Shown piece after piece: positions 26,232-34,791 of a stretch of 64,000 nucleotides of DNA (positions are counted from its first letter, which is position 1; each line of letters opens with the position of its first letter). The notes under the pieces are model-generated. The model saw nothing but the letters and a program-made list of their open reading frames with translations, was not told where the DNA came from and made no database searches. A program made the position numbers and the translations under genes. The DNA is from Desertimonas sp963733085 (GTDB lineage Bacteria > Actinomycetota > Acidimicrobiia > Acidimicrobiales > Ilumatobacteraceae), in assembly GCA_963733085.1 (NCBI GenBank), contig CAVTBY010000002.1, positions 434,001-498,000 on the forward strand, written 5' to 3'.

Positions 26232-27227
26232 CTACGGAGGCGGCGGATAGGGCGCATACGGCGGCGCAGCAAGGTGGATGCCGGCCGCTTCGAGCTCGCG
26301 CATCAGGGCGGCGCGCAACGTGCGCATCACCGCCGCGTTATCGCCGGCGGTGGTGCGCACCGTGACCCGAACCACCGGGCCCATCGTGCCGAGGTTCTCG
26401 ACGCCGGGAACGCCGATGGGCTCGAGCAGGAGCGGGGCAATCTCGGGATCAGCGGAGACCTCGCCTGCGACGCGCGTGATTCCTTCGACGGCGTCGTCGA
26501 GCTTGGTGGGATCGGCAAGGGTCAGGTCGATCGTTCCCTGCGTCCAATCGCGGCTGTGGTTGCCGATGCGCAGAATCGTGCCGTTCGGCACTGTCCACAC
26601 CGTGCCCGTGCCATCGCGGAGCGTCGTGGCGCGTAGCGTGATCGATTCCACGGTGCCGATGGCCGGGCCGACGTCGATCTCGTCACCGACGCCGCACTGA
26701 TCCTCGAGCAGGATGAAGAAGCCGGCGATGCAGTCCTTGACGAGTTGCTGGGCGCCGAGACCGACGGCGATGCCGGCGATGCCCGCGCCGGCGATCAGCG
26801 GGCCGAGATTGATCGAGAAGATGCCGAGGATCGCCAGCACGGCGAATGCCCAGACGACCGCCGAGACGGTGGTCCTGGCGACCGCCGAGAGGGTCGTGGC
26901 GCGGACCCTATCGCGCTCATCGTCTCCGGCGCTGACGCCGAGCTTTCCGAGGTACGAGCCGGCGACCTTGTCCTTGCGGGTCACCTGCGTGATGAACGCT
27001 GTGACCAGTCTGCGGAGGTAGCGGTTGATCAGGGCGGCGACGACGAGCACCACGATCGCCGTGATGATCGGGGTGACGATGTCGTCGACGAGGCGGGCCA
27101 GGAACCGACTGTCCGTGGCGTTCCACGTCACCTCACACAACCAGCCGGGGTTCTCGCCACAGGCCTCGACGACCGCGTCGTCGGCTGCCTGCGCCGGCCA
27201 CAACGCAACACCGGCAACCCCGAGCAT
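26232..27227 (-). CDS. Mechanosensitive ion channel, MscS family
   Basis: A 331-residue small-conductance mechanosensitive channel. A possible signal or first hydrophobic segment (1-15) is followed by an extracytoplasmic piece with two Cys. Transmembrane helices lie at about 50-75 (DIVTPIITAIVVLVVAALIN), 110-140, and the pore helix at 143-170 with GPLIAGAGIAGIAVGLGAQQ then LVKDCIAGFFILLEDQ. The beta domain follows (VGDEIDVGPAIGTVESITLR, WTVPNGTILRIGNHSRDW) and then the alpha/beta cage. It protects against hypo-osmotic shock. It lies 27 bp downstream of typA on the same strand and has a Pro-rich tail (YAPYPPPP). Confidence 0.93.
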   Translation of the reverse strand: MLGVAGVALWPAQAADDAVVEACGENPGWLCEVTWNATDSRFLARLVDDIVTPIITAIVVLVVAALINRYLRRLVTAFITQVTRKDKVAGSYLGKLGVSAGDDERDRVRATTLSAVARTTVSAVVWAFAVLAILGIFSINLGPLIAGAGIAGIAVGLGAQQLVKDCIAGFFILLEDQCGVGDEIDVGPAIGTVESITLRATTLRDGTGTVWTVPNGTILRIGNHSRDWTQGTIDLTLADPTKLDDAVEGITRVAGEVSADPEIAPLLLEPIGVPGVENLGTMGPVVRVTVRTTAGDNAAVMRTLRAALMRELEAAGIHLAAPPYAPYPPPP

Positions 27228-27254
27228 CGAGGGGCACCGTAGTCCCCGGGGCGT

Positions 27255-29115
27255 CTAGACCTGCGCTTTCGCCCGCTTCGCGGCGCGGCCCCGCTCGGTC
27301 TGGTCGAGCACGACCTTGCGCAATCGCACCGCCGCTCGGGGTCACCTCGACGCACTCGTCCTCGGCGATGAACTCGAGGGCCTGCTCGAGCGACATCGAC
27401 CGCGGCGGGATCAACTTCTCGAAGCTCTCCGCTGTCGACGAGCGGATGTTGGTGAGCTTCTTCTCCTTCGTCGGGTTGACGTCCATGTCGTCGGCGCGGG
27501 CGTTCTCGCCGACGATCATCCCCTCGTAGACCTCGACGGCTGGACCGACGAAGAGCTGGCCGCGCTCCTGCAGCGACAGCAGCGAGTAGGCCGTCGTCGC
27601 GCCGATCCGGTCGGCGACGAGCGAGCCGCGTGTCCGGGCGCGGATCGCGCCGGCCCACGGCTCGTAGCGCTCGAACACGTGGTGCAGGAGAGCTGTCCCA
27701 CGCGTCTCGGTGAGCAACTCGGTGCGGAATCCGATGAGGCCGCGGGCCGGCACGACATAGTCGAGGCGGATCCATCCCGACCCGTGGTTGACGATTTGCT
27801 CCATCCGCCCCTTGCGCAAGGCGAGCAGCTGGGTGATGACACCGAGGTACTCGTCGGGGACGTCGATCGTGACCCGGTCGGCGGGCTCGAGAACGGCGCC
27901 GTCGACCTCGCGGGTCAGCACGCGTGGCTTGCCGACGGTGAGCTCGAAGCCCTCGCGGCGCATCATCTCGACGAGCACGGCGAGTTGCAGCTCGCCGCGA
28001 CCTTGGACCTCCCAGGCATCGGGACGCTCGGTCGGCAAGACGCGGATGCTGACGTTGCCGATCAGCTCGGCGTCGAGCCGGCTCTTCACGAGTCGGGCGG
28101 TGAGCTGCGTCCCGTCACGTCCGGCGAGGGGCGACGTGTTGATCCCGACGGTCATCGACAAGCTCGGGTCGTCGATCGTGATGACGGGAAGCGGGCGAGG
28201 GTCTTCCGGGTCGGCGAGCGTCTCGCCGATGGTGATCTCGGCGATGCCGGCGACGGCGACGATCTCGCCCGGCCCGGCGGAGTCGGCCGGCACTCTGTCG
28301 AGCGCCTGCGTGCTGTACAGCTCGGCGATGCGTGCCCGCTCGATGGTGCCGTCGGCGCGGCACCAGGCGACGGTGCTGCCCTTACGCAGCGTTCCCGATC
28401 GGACGCGGCACAGGGCGAGGCGACCGACATACGGCGAGGCGTCGAGGTTGGTGACGAGCGCCTGGAGCGGCATCGCCGGGTCGTACGTCGGAGCCGGGAT
28501 GCGCTCGACGAGGAGATCGAGCAACGGGGCCAGCGTGAGTCCTTCCGGCAGTCCTGCGCCGTCGGCGGGCCGTTCCATCGATGCCTTGCCCTCGCGCGAC
28601 ACGCAGTACACGGTGGGGAAGTCGAGTTGGTCGAGGGCGGCGTCGAGGTCGAGGAAGAGCTCCTCGACGTCGTGGACGACCTCGGCGATGCGGGCATCGG
28701 GACGGTCAACCTTGTTGATCACGAGGATCACCGGCAGCTTGGCCTCGAGCGTCTTGCGCAGCACGAAGCGGGTCTGCGGAAGCGGGCCTTCGCTGGCATC
28801 GACGAGGAGGAGCACGCCGTCGACCATCGAGAGCGCCCGCTCGACCTCGCCACCGAAGTCGGCGTGGCCGGGCGTGTCGACGATGTTGATCGTGACGGTC
28901 TCGGAGCCGTCGCCGTAGCGGATCGCCGTGTTCTTGGCGAGGATCGTGATCCCCTTCTCGCGCTCGAGGTCCATCGAGTCCATCACCCGATCGGCAACGT
29001 CCTGGTTGGCCCGGAACGCCCCGGTCTGCCACAGCATCTGGTCGACCAGCGTCGTCTTGCCGTGGTCGACATGGGCGACGATGGCGACGTTGCGCAAGTC
29101 GTCGCGAGTTTTCAC
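27255..29115 (-). CDS. typA: Ribosome-associated GTPase TypA/BipA (one frameshift near the 3' end)
   Basis: A translational GTPase of about 619 residues once corrected. The G domain has AHVDHGKTTLVDQML, RGITILAKN-type switch I (EREKGITILAKN), DTPGHADFGGEVERAL and NKVDRPDAR. Domains II, III, V and the TypA-specific C-terminal domain follow (RGLIGFRTELLTETRGTALL, VYEGMIVGENARADDMDVNP). An extra G near 27335 throws off the last 26 codons. In the other frame the expected end VRLRKVVLDQTERGRAAKRA leads to a TAG at 27255-27257. TypA acts in ribosome assembly and stress adaptation, especially at low temperature. Confidence 0.92.
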
Positions 29116-29162
29116 CTCCGGAAGTCAATCGCCGCGACGGTCGGAAGTGCGTCTATGCGGCG

Positions 29163-29210
29163 ACCGATGGGTGTTCTCATGACCGAATCGTCATGAAAAC
29201 ACCCATCGGT
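29163..29210. terminator. Family-A hairpin (48 nt) after histidine kinase gene
   Basis: A 21-bp stem with one mismatch and a 6-nt loop (cgaatc). The outer sequence ACCGATGGGTGTT is the same as at 6518 and 18672, but the inner arms are different (ctcatgac / gtcatgaa) and still pair. It starts 13 bp beyond the stop of the minus-strand kinase gene and lies upstream of typA. Confidence 0.78.
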
Positions 29211-29222
29211 TGCACTTGATCG

Positions 29223-30624
29223 TCACCCGCCCCGGGGGAGGGTGACGCTGGCGTCGAGGCCGCCGCCGGGGCGGCGCTGCAAGGAGACGGTCCCGCCGCT
29301 GCTGGCCGCGAGGTGGGCGACGATCGCCAGGCCGATCCCCGAACCGTCGTGGCCGGCGTCGGCGGCACGCCAGAATCGTTCAAAGGCGTGGGCGAGCTGT
29401 TCGTCGGACAGTCCGGGGCCGCGGTCGAGGACGTGCACCCTGGTGACGGACGGCGAGGCGGCGTCGACCACGACCTCGACCGTGCTCGAGGGCGGGGCCA
29501 CGGCGATGGCGTTGTCGAGGTAGTTGTCGAGGATCTGATCGAGCGCTCCCGGCACGGCCGTCGCCACCGCGCCACCACGGTCGACGACCTCGATGGCCAC
29601 ATCCTGCTCCTCGGCGAGCGGCGCCCACATCGCCGCCCGCTCGGAGGCGACTGCGGTTACATCCACGACCACACGCGCCGCCGGCACGGCGGCGTCGGCG
29701 CGCGCCAACGTGAGCAGACCGTCGATGAGCCGCTGCAGGCGGTCGATCTCGCGGTCGGCGTCCCCGAGGATCCGCGTCGCCTCCTCCGGATGGTCCTCGA
29801 CCACCGCCGTCGCCCGCTCGAGCTGCAGGCGCAGGGCGGTGAGCGGCGTGCGCAGTTGGTGCGACGCGTCACCAGCAAAGCGCCGTTGCTCTTCGACGAG
29901 GCCGGCCAGCCTCCCCGTCATCGTGTTGAACGACGAAGCAAGGGCTCGCAGCTCCGGTGCTCCCTGCGTGTCATCGGCGCGCTCGGCGAAGTCGCCGGCG
30001 GCGACGCGTTCGGTGCTGCTGCGCAACCGACGCAGCGGTCCGGTGACGGATCCGGCCATGAACATCGCCGCGACCGCCGCGGCGAGCAGCGAGATGCCGG
30101 CCACGACGACGAGGCCACGCGTACGGCGGGAGGCCCGCGCGTCGATCTCGGAGTCGTCGGTGGAGAGCATCACAGTGCCGACGGTGCGTGCGCCGACGTA
30201 CACCGGCACGGCGATCGAGACCACGTCGCCTTCACGGCCAGTCGCCGGGCCAGTCCGTAGAGCTGTGGCCACCTCGGGCCGCGTCGACAAGTCGTCGCCA
30301 ACCGACACCCCCGGCGAATCAGCCGCGGCCACGACGGTCCCAGCGGCATCGGTGACGACAACTCCCGCGTCGTTGCGAGACGCGTAGTCGGTCACGGTGT
30401 CGGCGAGGGCGACCGAGGCGTCGGATTCGGCGGATCACGCCGTCACCGTCGGGCGACGACAGGGCCGAAGCGGCTTGCCCGGCGAGGAGGAAGGCGTCGC
30501 GCTCGAGCTCGGCGAGCTGGCGGTCGACCTCGACCCGGCGCAGGTGCGACACGAGAGGCACGTCCTGGGCCACCAGCATCACCACCATCACACCGAGGAA
30601 GGCGGCCAGCAGCCGCCATCTCAC
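29223..30624 (-). CDS. Sensor histidine kinase, OmpR-type partner (one frameshift)
   Basis: About 467 residues from GTG 30624. The first helix is WRLLAAFLGVMVVMLVAQD; an extracytoplasmic sensor of about 135 residues follows (RNDAGVVVTDAAGTVVAAAD, a PAS/CACHE-like pattern). After the second helix (residues 165-185) come a HAMP domain (GPLRRLRSSTERVAAGDFAE) and HisKA (RFAGDASHQLRTPLTALRLQ, phospho-His in ASHQLRTP). HATPase motifs are DNYLDNAIAVAPP, DRGPGLS and GSGIGLAIV. An extra C near 30435 separates the first 64 residues from the rest. The start overlaps the regulator stop (GTGA). Confidence 0.88.
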
Positions 30625-31305
30625 GGAGGCGCCTCGAGCCGGAACCCGACGCCGCGCACCGCCTCGATCCAGCGATGGTCGCCGAGCTTGCGGCGCAGGG
30701 CGGCGACGTGGGCGTCGACGGTCTTCGTCGGGCCGTACCAGTTGACGTCCCACACCCGCTCGAGGATCTCCGTGCGGCTGAACACCACGCCCGGGCTCGG
30801 CGGCGAGGTAGGCGAGCACGTCGAACTCCTTGGCCGTCAGCGACAGCTCCTCACCGTCGAGGTGCGCACGGCGGCTGCGTCGGTCGATCTGCAGGGCACC
30901 GACGGTCAGGCCGTCGGCGTCCTGGCCGCCGTCGCCGACCTGGGCGGGCTGGGCCGTGCGCCGGCCGACGGCGCGGATGCGCGCCGACAACTCGCGGCGG
31001 CTGAACGGCTTCGTGACGTAGTCGTCGGCACCGAGCTCGAGCCCGAGGACGCGGTCGAACTCGTCGCCACGGGCAGTGAGCATGATGATCGGGACGCTGC
31101 CGCGCTGGCGCAGCTGGCGACAGACGTCTCGCCCATCGATGTCCGGGAGACCGAGGTCGAGGAGGACGAGGTCGTATCCAGTCGCCGTCAGGGCGGCGGC
31201 GCCGGTGGCGACGTGGTTGACCTCATGGCCGTCGGCCTGCAAGCCGGAGACGAGCGACTCGGCAATCGCCCGGTCGTCCTCGACGAGGAGCAACTTCACG
31301 TCCAC
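30621..31305 (-). CDS. Response regulator, OmpR/PhoB family (one frameshift)
   Basis: About 228 residues. The receiver domain has LLLVEDDRAIAESL, DLVLLDLGLPDIDG (phospho-Asp), MLTARG and DDYVTKPFSRREL. The winged-helix domain starts LTVGALQIDRRSRRAHLDG and runs to LTAKEFDVLAYLAAEPG. One extra base near 30795 then shifts the frame; the expected continuation (VVFSRTEILERVW, VDAHVAALRRKLGDHRWIEA, VRGVGFRLEAPP) is in the neighbouring frame and ends at 30621. Start is GTG 31305 or GTG 31299. It is divergent from the operon at 31436, which it may control through direct repeats in the gap. Confidence 0.88.
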
Positions 31306-31361
31306 ATTGTGGAGGACTGCGCGACGTCCGCCGGCACGGTTGGCGGAATCGGCGAACGATG

Positions 31362-31401
31362 TTGGACGATTCTTGGACGTCGCCTGGCCGCCAGCAGGAC
31401 G
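31362..31401. promoter_or_regulatory. In-phase GGACG repeats in divergent region, candidate response-regulator sites
   Basis: TTGGACG occurs at 31362-31368 and 31373-31379, exactly 11 bp apart. GGACG recurs at 31397-31401, 22 bp from the second. Half-sites one helical turn apart in tandem are the usual binding layout of OmpR/PhoB-type regulators. The region lies between the regulator gene (minus) and the operon starting at 31436 (plus). Confidence 0.5.
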
Positions 31402-31435
31402 TCGGCCCCCTACCGTCGCCGGGGAGGAGGTAGGA

Positions 31436-32135
31436 ATGAAAGCACCGAGCGCGCGGGTGGCGATGCTGCTGTCGATCGGCGGCGTGCTGGCGGCTGGTTC
31501 GGCGGCGGCGTTGGTGAACTCACAGGTGCTCGACGACGAGTCCGGCGGTGCCCCGGCATCGGCGACGGCGGTGAGCAGTTCATCGGCGCCTCCGGTCACG
31601 ACCGTGGCGACGACGCCGAACGCTCCCGCGTCGACTCCCGCGACGACCGCCGCCACCGTGTCGACAAGTGCGGTCGTGACAACGGCGACGACCGCACTCG
31701 ACGGTGCCGCCGAGTAGCGCCGCAACGTCCGCTCCGACGACAGCGCCCGCAGCGACCGCCGCGGCAAACACCCAGGCCACCTACCGATTGGGCAACGCCG
31801 GGACGGCGTTGCTCGACACGGCCGGCGGACGGCTCACTGTTGTCTCTGTGACTCCTGCGCCGGGATGGACGGTCGAGCGCGCTCGGTCTGACGGCGCTGC
31901 CGTCGAGATCCGCCTCGAGTCGGGGTCCGGCGAGGTCCGCTTCGAGGCCAGTCTCGTTCGCGGTGTCGTGCGCGTGTCATTGGAGACCGACTACGACGAG
32001 AGCGGGTCGGGAGGCGGTGGAGGCGACGACGACAGCAGCGGGTCGGGGAGTGGCGGGGACGACGACAGCAGCGGCTCCGGAAGCGGAGGTGGTGGCGGTG
32101 ACGACAACAGCGGGCCGGGGTCCGGCGATGACTGA
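31436..32135 (+). CDS. Secreted/anchored protein with beta-domain and Gly/Ser/Asp-rich tail (frameshifted)
   Basis: ATG 31436 has a strong ribosome site (GGGGAGGAGG). The N-terminus MKAPSARVAMLLSIGGVLAA is a signal peptide or anchor, followed by an Ala/Thr/Ser linker. As read, the first frame stops at 31717. One lost base near 31700 would join it to the second frame, which continues the Thr/Ala linker and then has a conserved-looking module (ATYRLGNAGTALLDTAGGRL ... SVTPAPGWTVERA ... VRFEASLVRGVVRVSLE). The tail is Gly-Ser-Asp repeats. I do not recognise the module; similar proteins sit beside two-component systems in actinobacteria. First gene of an operon with ApbE. Confidence 0.6.
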
Positions 32136-32496
32136 ACCCACTCGGCGGTCCGACCCTCCCGCCCAGGTCGCCAAGATCGCCACGGCCGGAGCGACGGGAA
32201 TGTTCGTGTTCGGGCTCGCCGCGGTGATGGGTTGGGCCGATCGAACGGCCGACGAACCAGCGATCGTGCCCGCGGCTCCACCCGCGACCACCGCCACGGC
32301 GCAGCCGACGACAGTCGTGCCGTCGACGACACTTCTGCCGCTGGCCACCACGATCCCGGTGGCTCCCGCCCCAGTCCCGGTGCCGGCCGCTGCCCCGGTC
32401 CCCGCGCCGGCGCCGCCTCCGGTCGCTGTCGCAGCACCGCCCCCAGCACCAGCGCCGCCCGCTCCGGTCATCGTCGTGTCGGAACAGTCGCAGTGA
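32128..32496 (+). CDS. Small membrane-anchored Pro/Ala-rich protein
   Basis: A 122-residue protein overlapping the previous stop by 8 bp and the next start by 4 bp (GTGA). The N-terminal 20 residues are cytoplasmic (MTEPTRRSDPPAQVAKIATA), a hydrophobic helix follows (GATGMFVFGLAAVMGWA), and the rest is a low-complexity Ala/Pro/Val/Thr tail that should cross or decorate the cell wall. There is no enzymatic domain. The overlaps tie it to the ApbE and ferric-reductase-like genes, so it may be a scaffold of that redox system, but this is inference. Confidence 0.7.
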   Translation: MTEPTRRSDPPAQVAKIATAGATGMFVFGLAAVMGWADRTADEPAIVPAAPPATTATAQPTTVVPSTTLLPLATTIPVAPAPVPVPAAAPVPAPAPPPVAVAAPPPAPAPPAPVIVVSEQSQ

Positions 32497-33347
32497 ACGC
32501 GACTCAGGCGGTGCGGAGGTTCCAGGCGATGGGCTGCCGGTCGACGATCGTCGTCGACGGCGCATGTGTCGACGGCGAGGCCGTCGCCGAGCTGGCGATG
32601 ATCCGCATCGCCAGGCTCGAGGCGTGCTGGAGCCGGTTCCTCCCCGACAGTGACGTGTCGAGGATCAACCGCGCCGGTGGACGGGTGATCCTCGTGCGCC
32701 CGGACACGGTGCGGCTGCTCCAGGCGATGGCGGAAGCGACCGCCGTCACCGCCGGGGCCTATGACCCGACGGTGCTCGGCCCGATGGTCGAACCGTCACG
32801 CTGGCCGGACGTCGTGGCCGTCGACACCGACGTCGGTGCTGTGCAGGTGCGGGCGGGGATCACCATCGATCCCGGAGGCATCGGCAAGGGTCTCGCTGCC
32901 GACATCGTCGCCGATCAGGTCATCGCTGCCGGCGCGACCGCGGTCGCCGTCGTCATCGGCGGCGACGGACGGGTGCGATCGATCGACGGAGCTCGCCGGT
33001 GGACGATCGACATCGCCGCCCCCGACGGGTCGGCGATGATCGACCGGGTCGAGGTCGACGAGGCGGCGGTGGCGACGTCTGGCTGCCGCCTGGCTCACCT
33101 CGTCGATCCGTCCACCGGCGAGGTGTACGAGTCGGGCGACGTCGTCCAAGCGAGTGTTCTCGCCGGCACCGGCGCGTCGGCGGAGGCGCTCACCAAGGCG
33201 GTGATCGTCGGCGGAGACCCGAACATCGCCGACGATCTCGACCGGCAGGGAATCGGCGTCCTCGCCGTGCACGCCGATGGTCGCCTCTCCGCCAATCGCG
33301 CATGGCGACGGCATCGCTGTCGATCGGAGAGCGCGGCCGTCGCGTGA
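32493..33347 (+). CDS. apbE: FAD:protein FMN transferase (ApbE)
   Basis: A 284-residue enzyme that links FMN covalently to a Thr of a target flavoprotein, using FAD. The ApbE core is visible: MGCRSTIVVDG at the N-terminus, RFLPDSDVSRINRAGG, YDPTVLGPM, IDPGGIGKGLAADIV (residues about 125-140, flavin/Mg site), VVIGGDGRV, VATSGCRLAHLVDPSTGE and LAGTGASAEALTKAV. In most enzymes the site reads GGxAKGYA and S/TGxxERxxxxxGxRYxHIxDP; here the arginine-tyrosine pair is replaced by CRLAHLVDP. No signal peptide or lipobox is seen, so it acts in the cytoplasm or its leader is lost. The next gene is a ferric-reductase-like membrane protein. Confidence 0.9.
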   Translation: MNATQAVRRFQAMGCRSTIVVDGACVDGEAVAELAMIRIARLEACWSRFLPDSDVSRINRAGGRVILVRPDTVRLLQAMAEATAVTAGAYDPTVLGPMVEPSRWPDVVAVDTDVGAVQVRAGITIDPGGIGKGLAADIVADQVIAAGATAVAVVIGGDGRVRSIDGARRWTIDIAAPDGSAMIDRVEVDEAAVATSGCRLAHLVDPSTGEVYESGDVVQASVLAGTGASAEALTKAVIVGGDPNIADDLDRQGIGVLAVHADGRLSANRAWRRHRCRSESAAVA

Positions 33348-34384
33348 ACGAACAGATTTGGTGGTATCTGTCGCGCTCGGCAGGGATGGCGGCAGCGGTG
33401 CTGATGGTCGGCGCCCTCGTGCTCGGTGTGCTGGCGGCGACGCGCGCCCTCAAGGAGATCGACCGGCCGGCCTGGCTCGTCGCCGTGCACCGCTGGTTCA
33501 GCGTGCTGACGGCGATCGCTGTCGTGACCCACCTCGTCGCACTTGTCGCCGACAGTTACGTCCACTTCGGCCTCGCCGAGTTGTTCGTCCCCGGGGCGTC
33601 GTCGTGGCGCCCGCTGGCGGTGTCGCTCGGGGTGATCGCGCTCTACCTGTTCGTCGTCGTCCACGTGTCGTCACTGGCGATGAAGCGTCTTCCCAAGGTG
33701 TGGTGGCGCAGGCTGCACATGCTCAGTTACCTGTCGGTGTGGACGGCGCTGATGCATGCCGGCACGGCTGGGACCGACACAAGCAACGTCGTGTACCGGG
33801 CGGTCGCCACGGTGTTGACGATGGCGGCGGTGATGGCCGCACTGCTTCGAGTGATCCTCGGTCGTTATGTGGCCCGCGCCGCTGCTGCGCGACGCGCCTC
33901 AGGTGGCGATGCCAAGGGCGGCGAGCGCCGCAGCCCACGACCTGCTCGACGGGTCGATGAGGTCGAAGTGGTCGTCGCCGGCGATGTCGACGACGCTGAC
34001 GCCTCCGGGGTCACCGCCCGACGGCAGCGTGTAGGCAGCGGGCACGACATCGTCGGCGCTGCCGCGGATGATGGTCACGCCGACGCCGTCAGCGATGCCC
34101 GGGGTGGCGATGGCATAGCGGTCGGGGACGTCGTCGGGTCCGCCACCGAGGAAGTCGCCGACAGCGCCGTTGCCGACGCCGTTGCGCTCAGCGGCGGCGA
34201 GGTCGGCGACGGGAGCGAGTCCGACCGCACGAACGGGCGTCACGACCGGATCGCTGCCCTGCGCGCCCGGCGGCAGCAGACTGCGCGAGGCGAGCCACAG
34301 GGCGAGATGGCCACCGGCCGAGTGGCCGACGACGGACACGCCGTCGACGTCGAGGCGATGGTCGGTGCCGATCGCTCGCAATAG
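33344..34384 (+). CDS. Ferric-reductase-like transmembrane protein (C-terminal end uncertain)
   Basis: GTG 33344 overlaps the apbE stop (GTGA). The first 180 residues form a five- or six-helix haem-type domain: WYLSRSAGMAAAVLMVGALV, VAVHRWFSVLTAIAVVTHLV, LAVSLGVIALYLFVVVHVSS, WWRRLHMLSYLSVWTALMHA, VATVLTMAAVMAALLRVIL. His residues in VHRW, VTHL, RLHM and LMHA are in the right places for haem ligands. After about base 33900 the frame has no stop until 34384 but runs antisense through a well-conserved hydrolase gene. The last 160 residues are therefore probably not real, and a lost base near 33890 is suspected. It probably passes electrons across the membrane. Confidence 0.8.
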   Translation: MNEQIWWYLSRSAGMAAAVLMVGALVLGVLAATRALKEIDRPAWLVAVHRWFSVLTAIAVVTHLVALVADSYVHFGLAELFVPGASSWRPLAVSLGVIALYLFVVVHVSSLAMKRLPKVWWRRLHMLSYLSVWTALMHAGTAGTDTSNVVYRAVATVLTMAAVMAALLRVILGRYVARAAAARRASGGDAKGGERRSPRPARRVDEVEVVVAGDVDDADASGVTARRQRVGSGHDIVGAAADDGHADAVSDARGGDGIAVGDVVGSATEEVADSAVADAVALSGGEVGDGSESDRTNGRHDRIAALRARRQQTARGEPQGEMATGRVADDGHAVDVEAMVGADRSQ

Positions 34385-34648
34385 GTCGATGGCGGCGGCG
34401 ACGTCGGTCAGCGTTCCCGGCCAGCCTCCACCCTCGTGTCCGACGCGTCGGTACTCGATGTTCCACACAGCGACGCCGCGGCCCACCAGATCGGCCGCCA
34501 GCGGGTCCATCAGATCGAGGCCGTAGATCTTGCGCCAGAACCCCCCGTGGACGAGCACGACGATGGCTGCGGGCTCATCGGGCGGCAGCCACAGGTCCCC
34601 GAACTGCCACTCGCTATCGCCGTAGCTGATGCGCTGCGGCCCGATCAT
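33899..34648 (-). CDS. Alpha/beta hydrolase (kynurenine formamidase-like / BD-FAE group)
   Basis: A 249-residue cytosolic esterase or amidase. The oxyanion motif is LVHGGFWRK (residues 32-40), the nucleophile elbow GHSAGGHLALW (about 108-118), the acid probably in IIRGSADDVVP and the His in GDDHFDLIDP. Such HGGxW / GHSAGG proteins include arylformamidases and carboxylesterases; the substrate cannot be fixed here. Its 3' end meets the ferric-reductase-like gene tail to tail. It starts 44 bp before an identical copy of the palindrome that ends the rhamnose operon. Confidence 0.88.
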   Translation of the reverse strand: MIGPQRISYGDSEWQFGDLWLPPDEPAAIVVLVHGGFWRKIYGLDLMDPLAADLVGRGVAVWNIEYRRVGHEGGGWPGTLTDVAAAIDLLRAIGTDHRLDVDGVSVVGHSAGGHLALWLASRSLLPPGAQGSDPVVTPVRAVGLAPVADLAAAERNGVGNGAVGDFLGGGPDDVPDRYAIATPGIADGVGVTIIRGSADDVVPAAYTLPSGGDPGGVSVVDIAGDDHFDLIDPSSRSWAAALAALGIAT

Positions 34649-34691
34649 TGATCAATTGTGGAGGAACGCTCAGCTTCACACAAGCGACAAC

Positions 34692-34739
34692 GTCTGTGTC
34701 AGCGAACACGACCGCCGAGGTCGTGTTCGCTGACACAAA
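34692..34739. repeat. Family-C palindrome, left border of the rhamnose cluster
   Basis: Perfect 19-bp arms (TGTGTCAGCGAACACGACC, 34695-34713 and its complement 34719-34737) with loop gccga. The 48 nt from 34692 to 34739 are identical to 45290-45337, in the same orientation. The position, between the divergent hydrolase and rhaD genes, is not at any gene end, so it is not simply a terminator here. Confidence 0.85.
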
Positions 34740-34791
34740 TCCCCGTGACCAACCTTGATGTTCAGTTCTGTTTGATCGTAAACTATCGAAC

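Noticed and set aside
33901..34384. C-terminal extension of the ferric-reductase-like protein
   Set aside because: It is low-complexity and lies antisense to a conserved hydrolase; I treat the reliable part as ending near 33900 although the only in-frame stop is at 34384.
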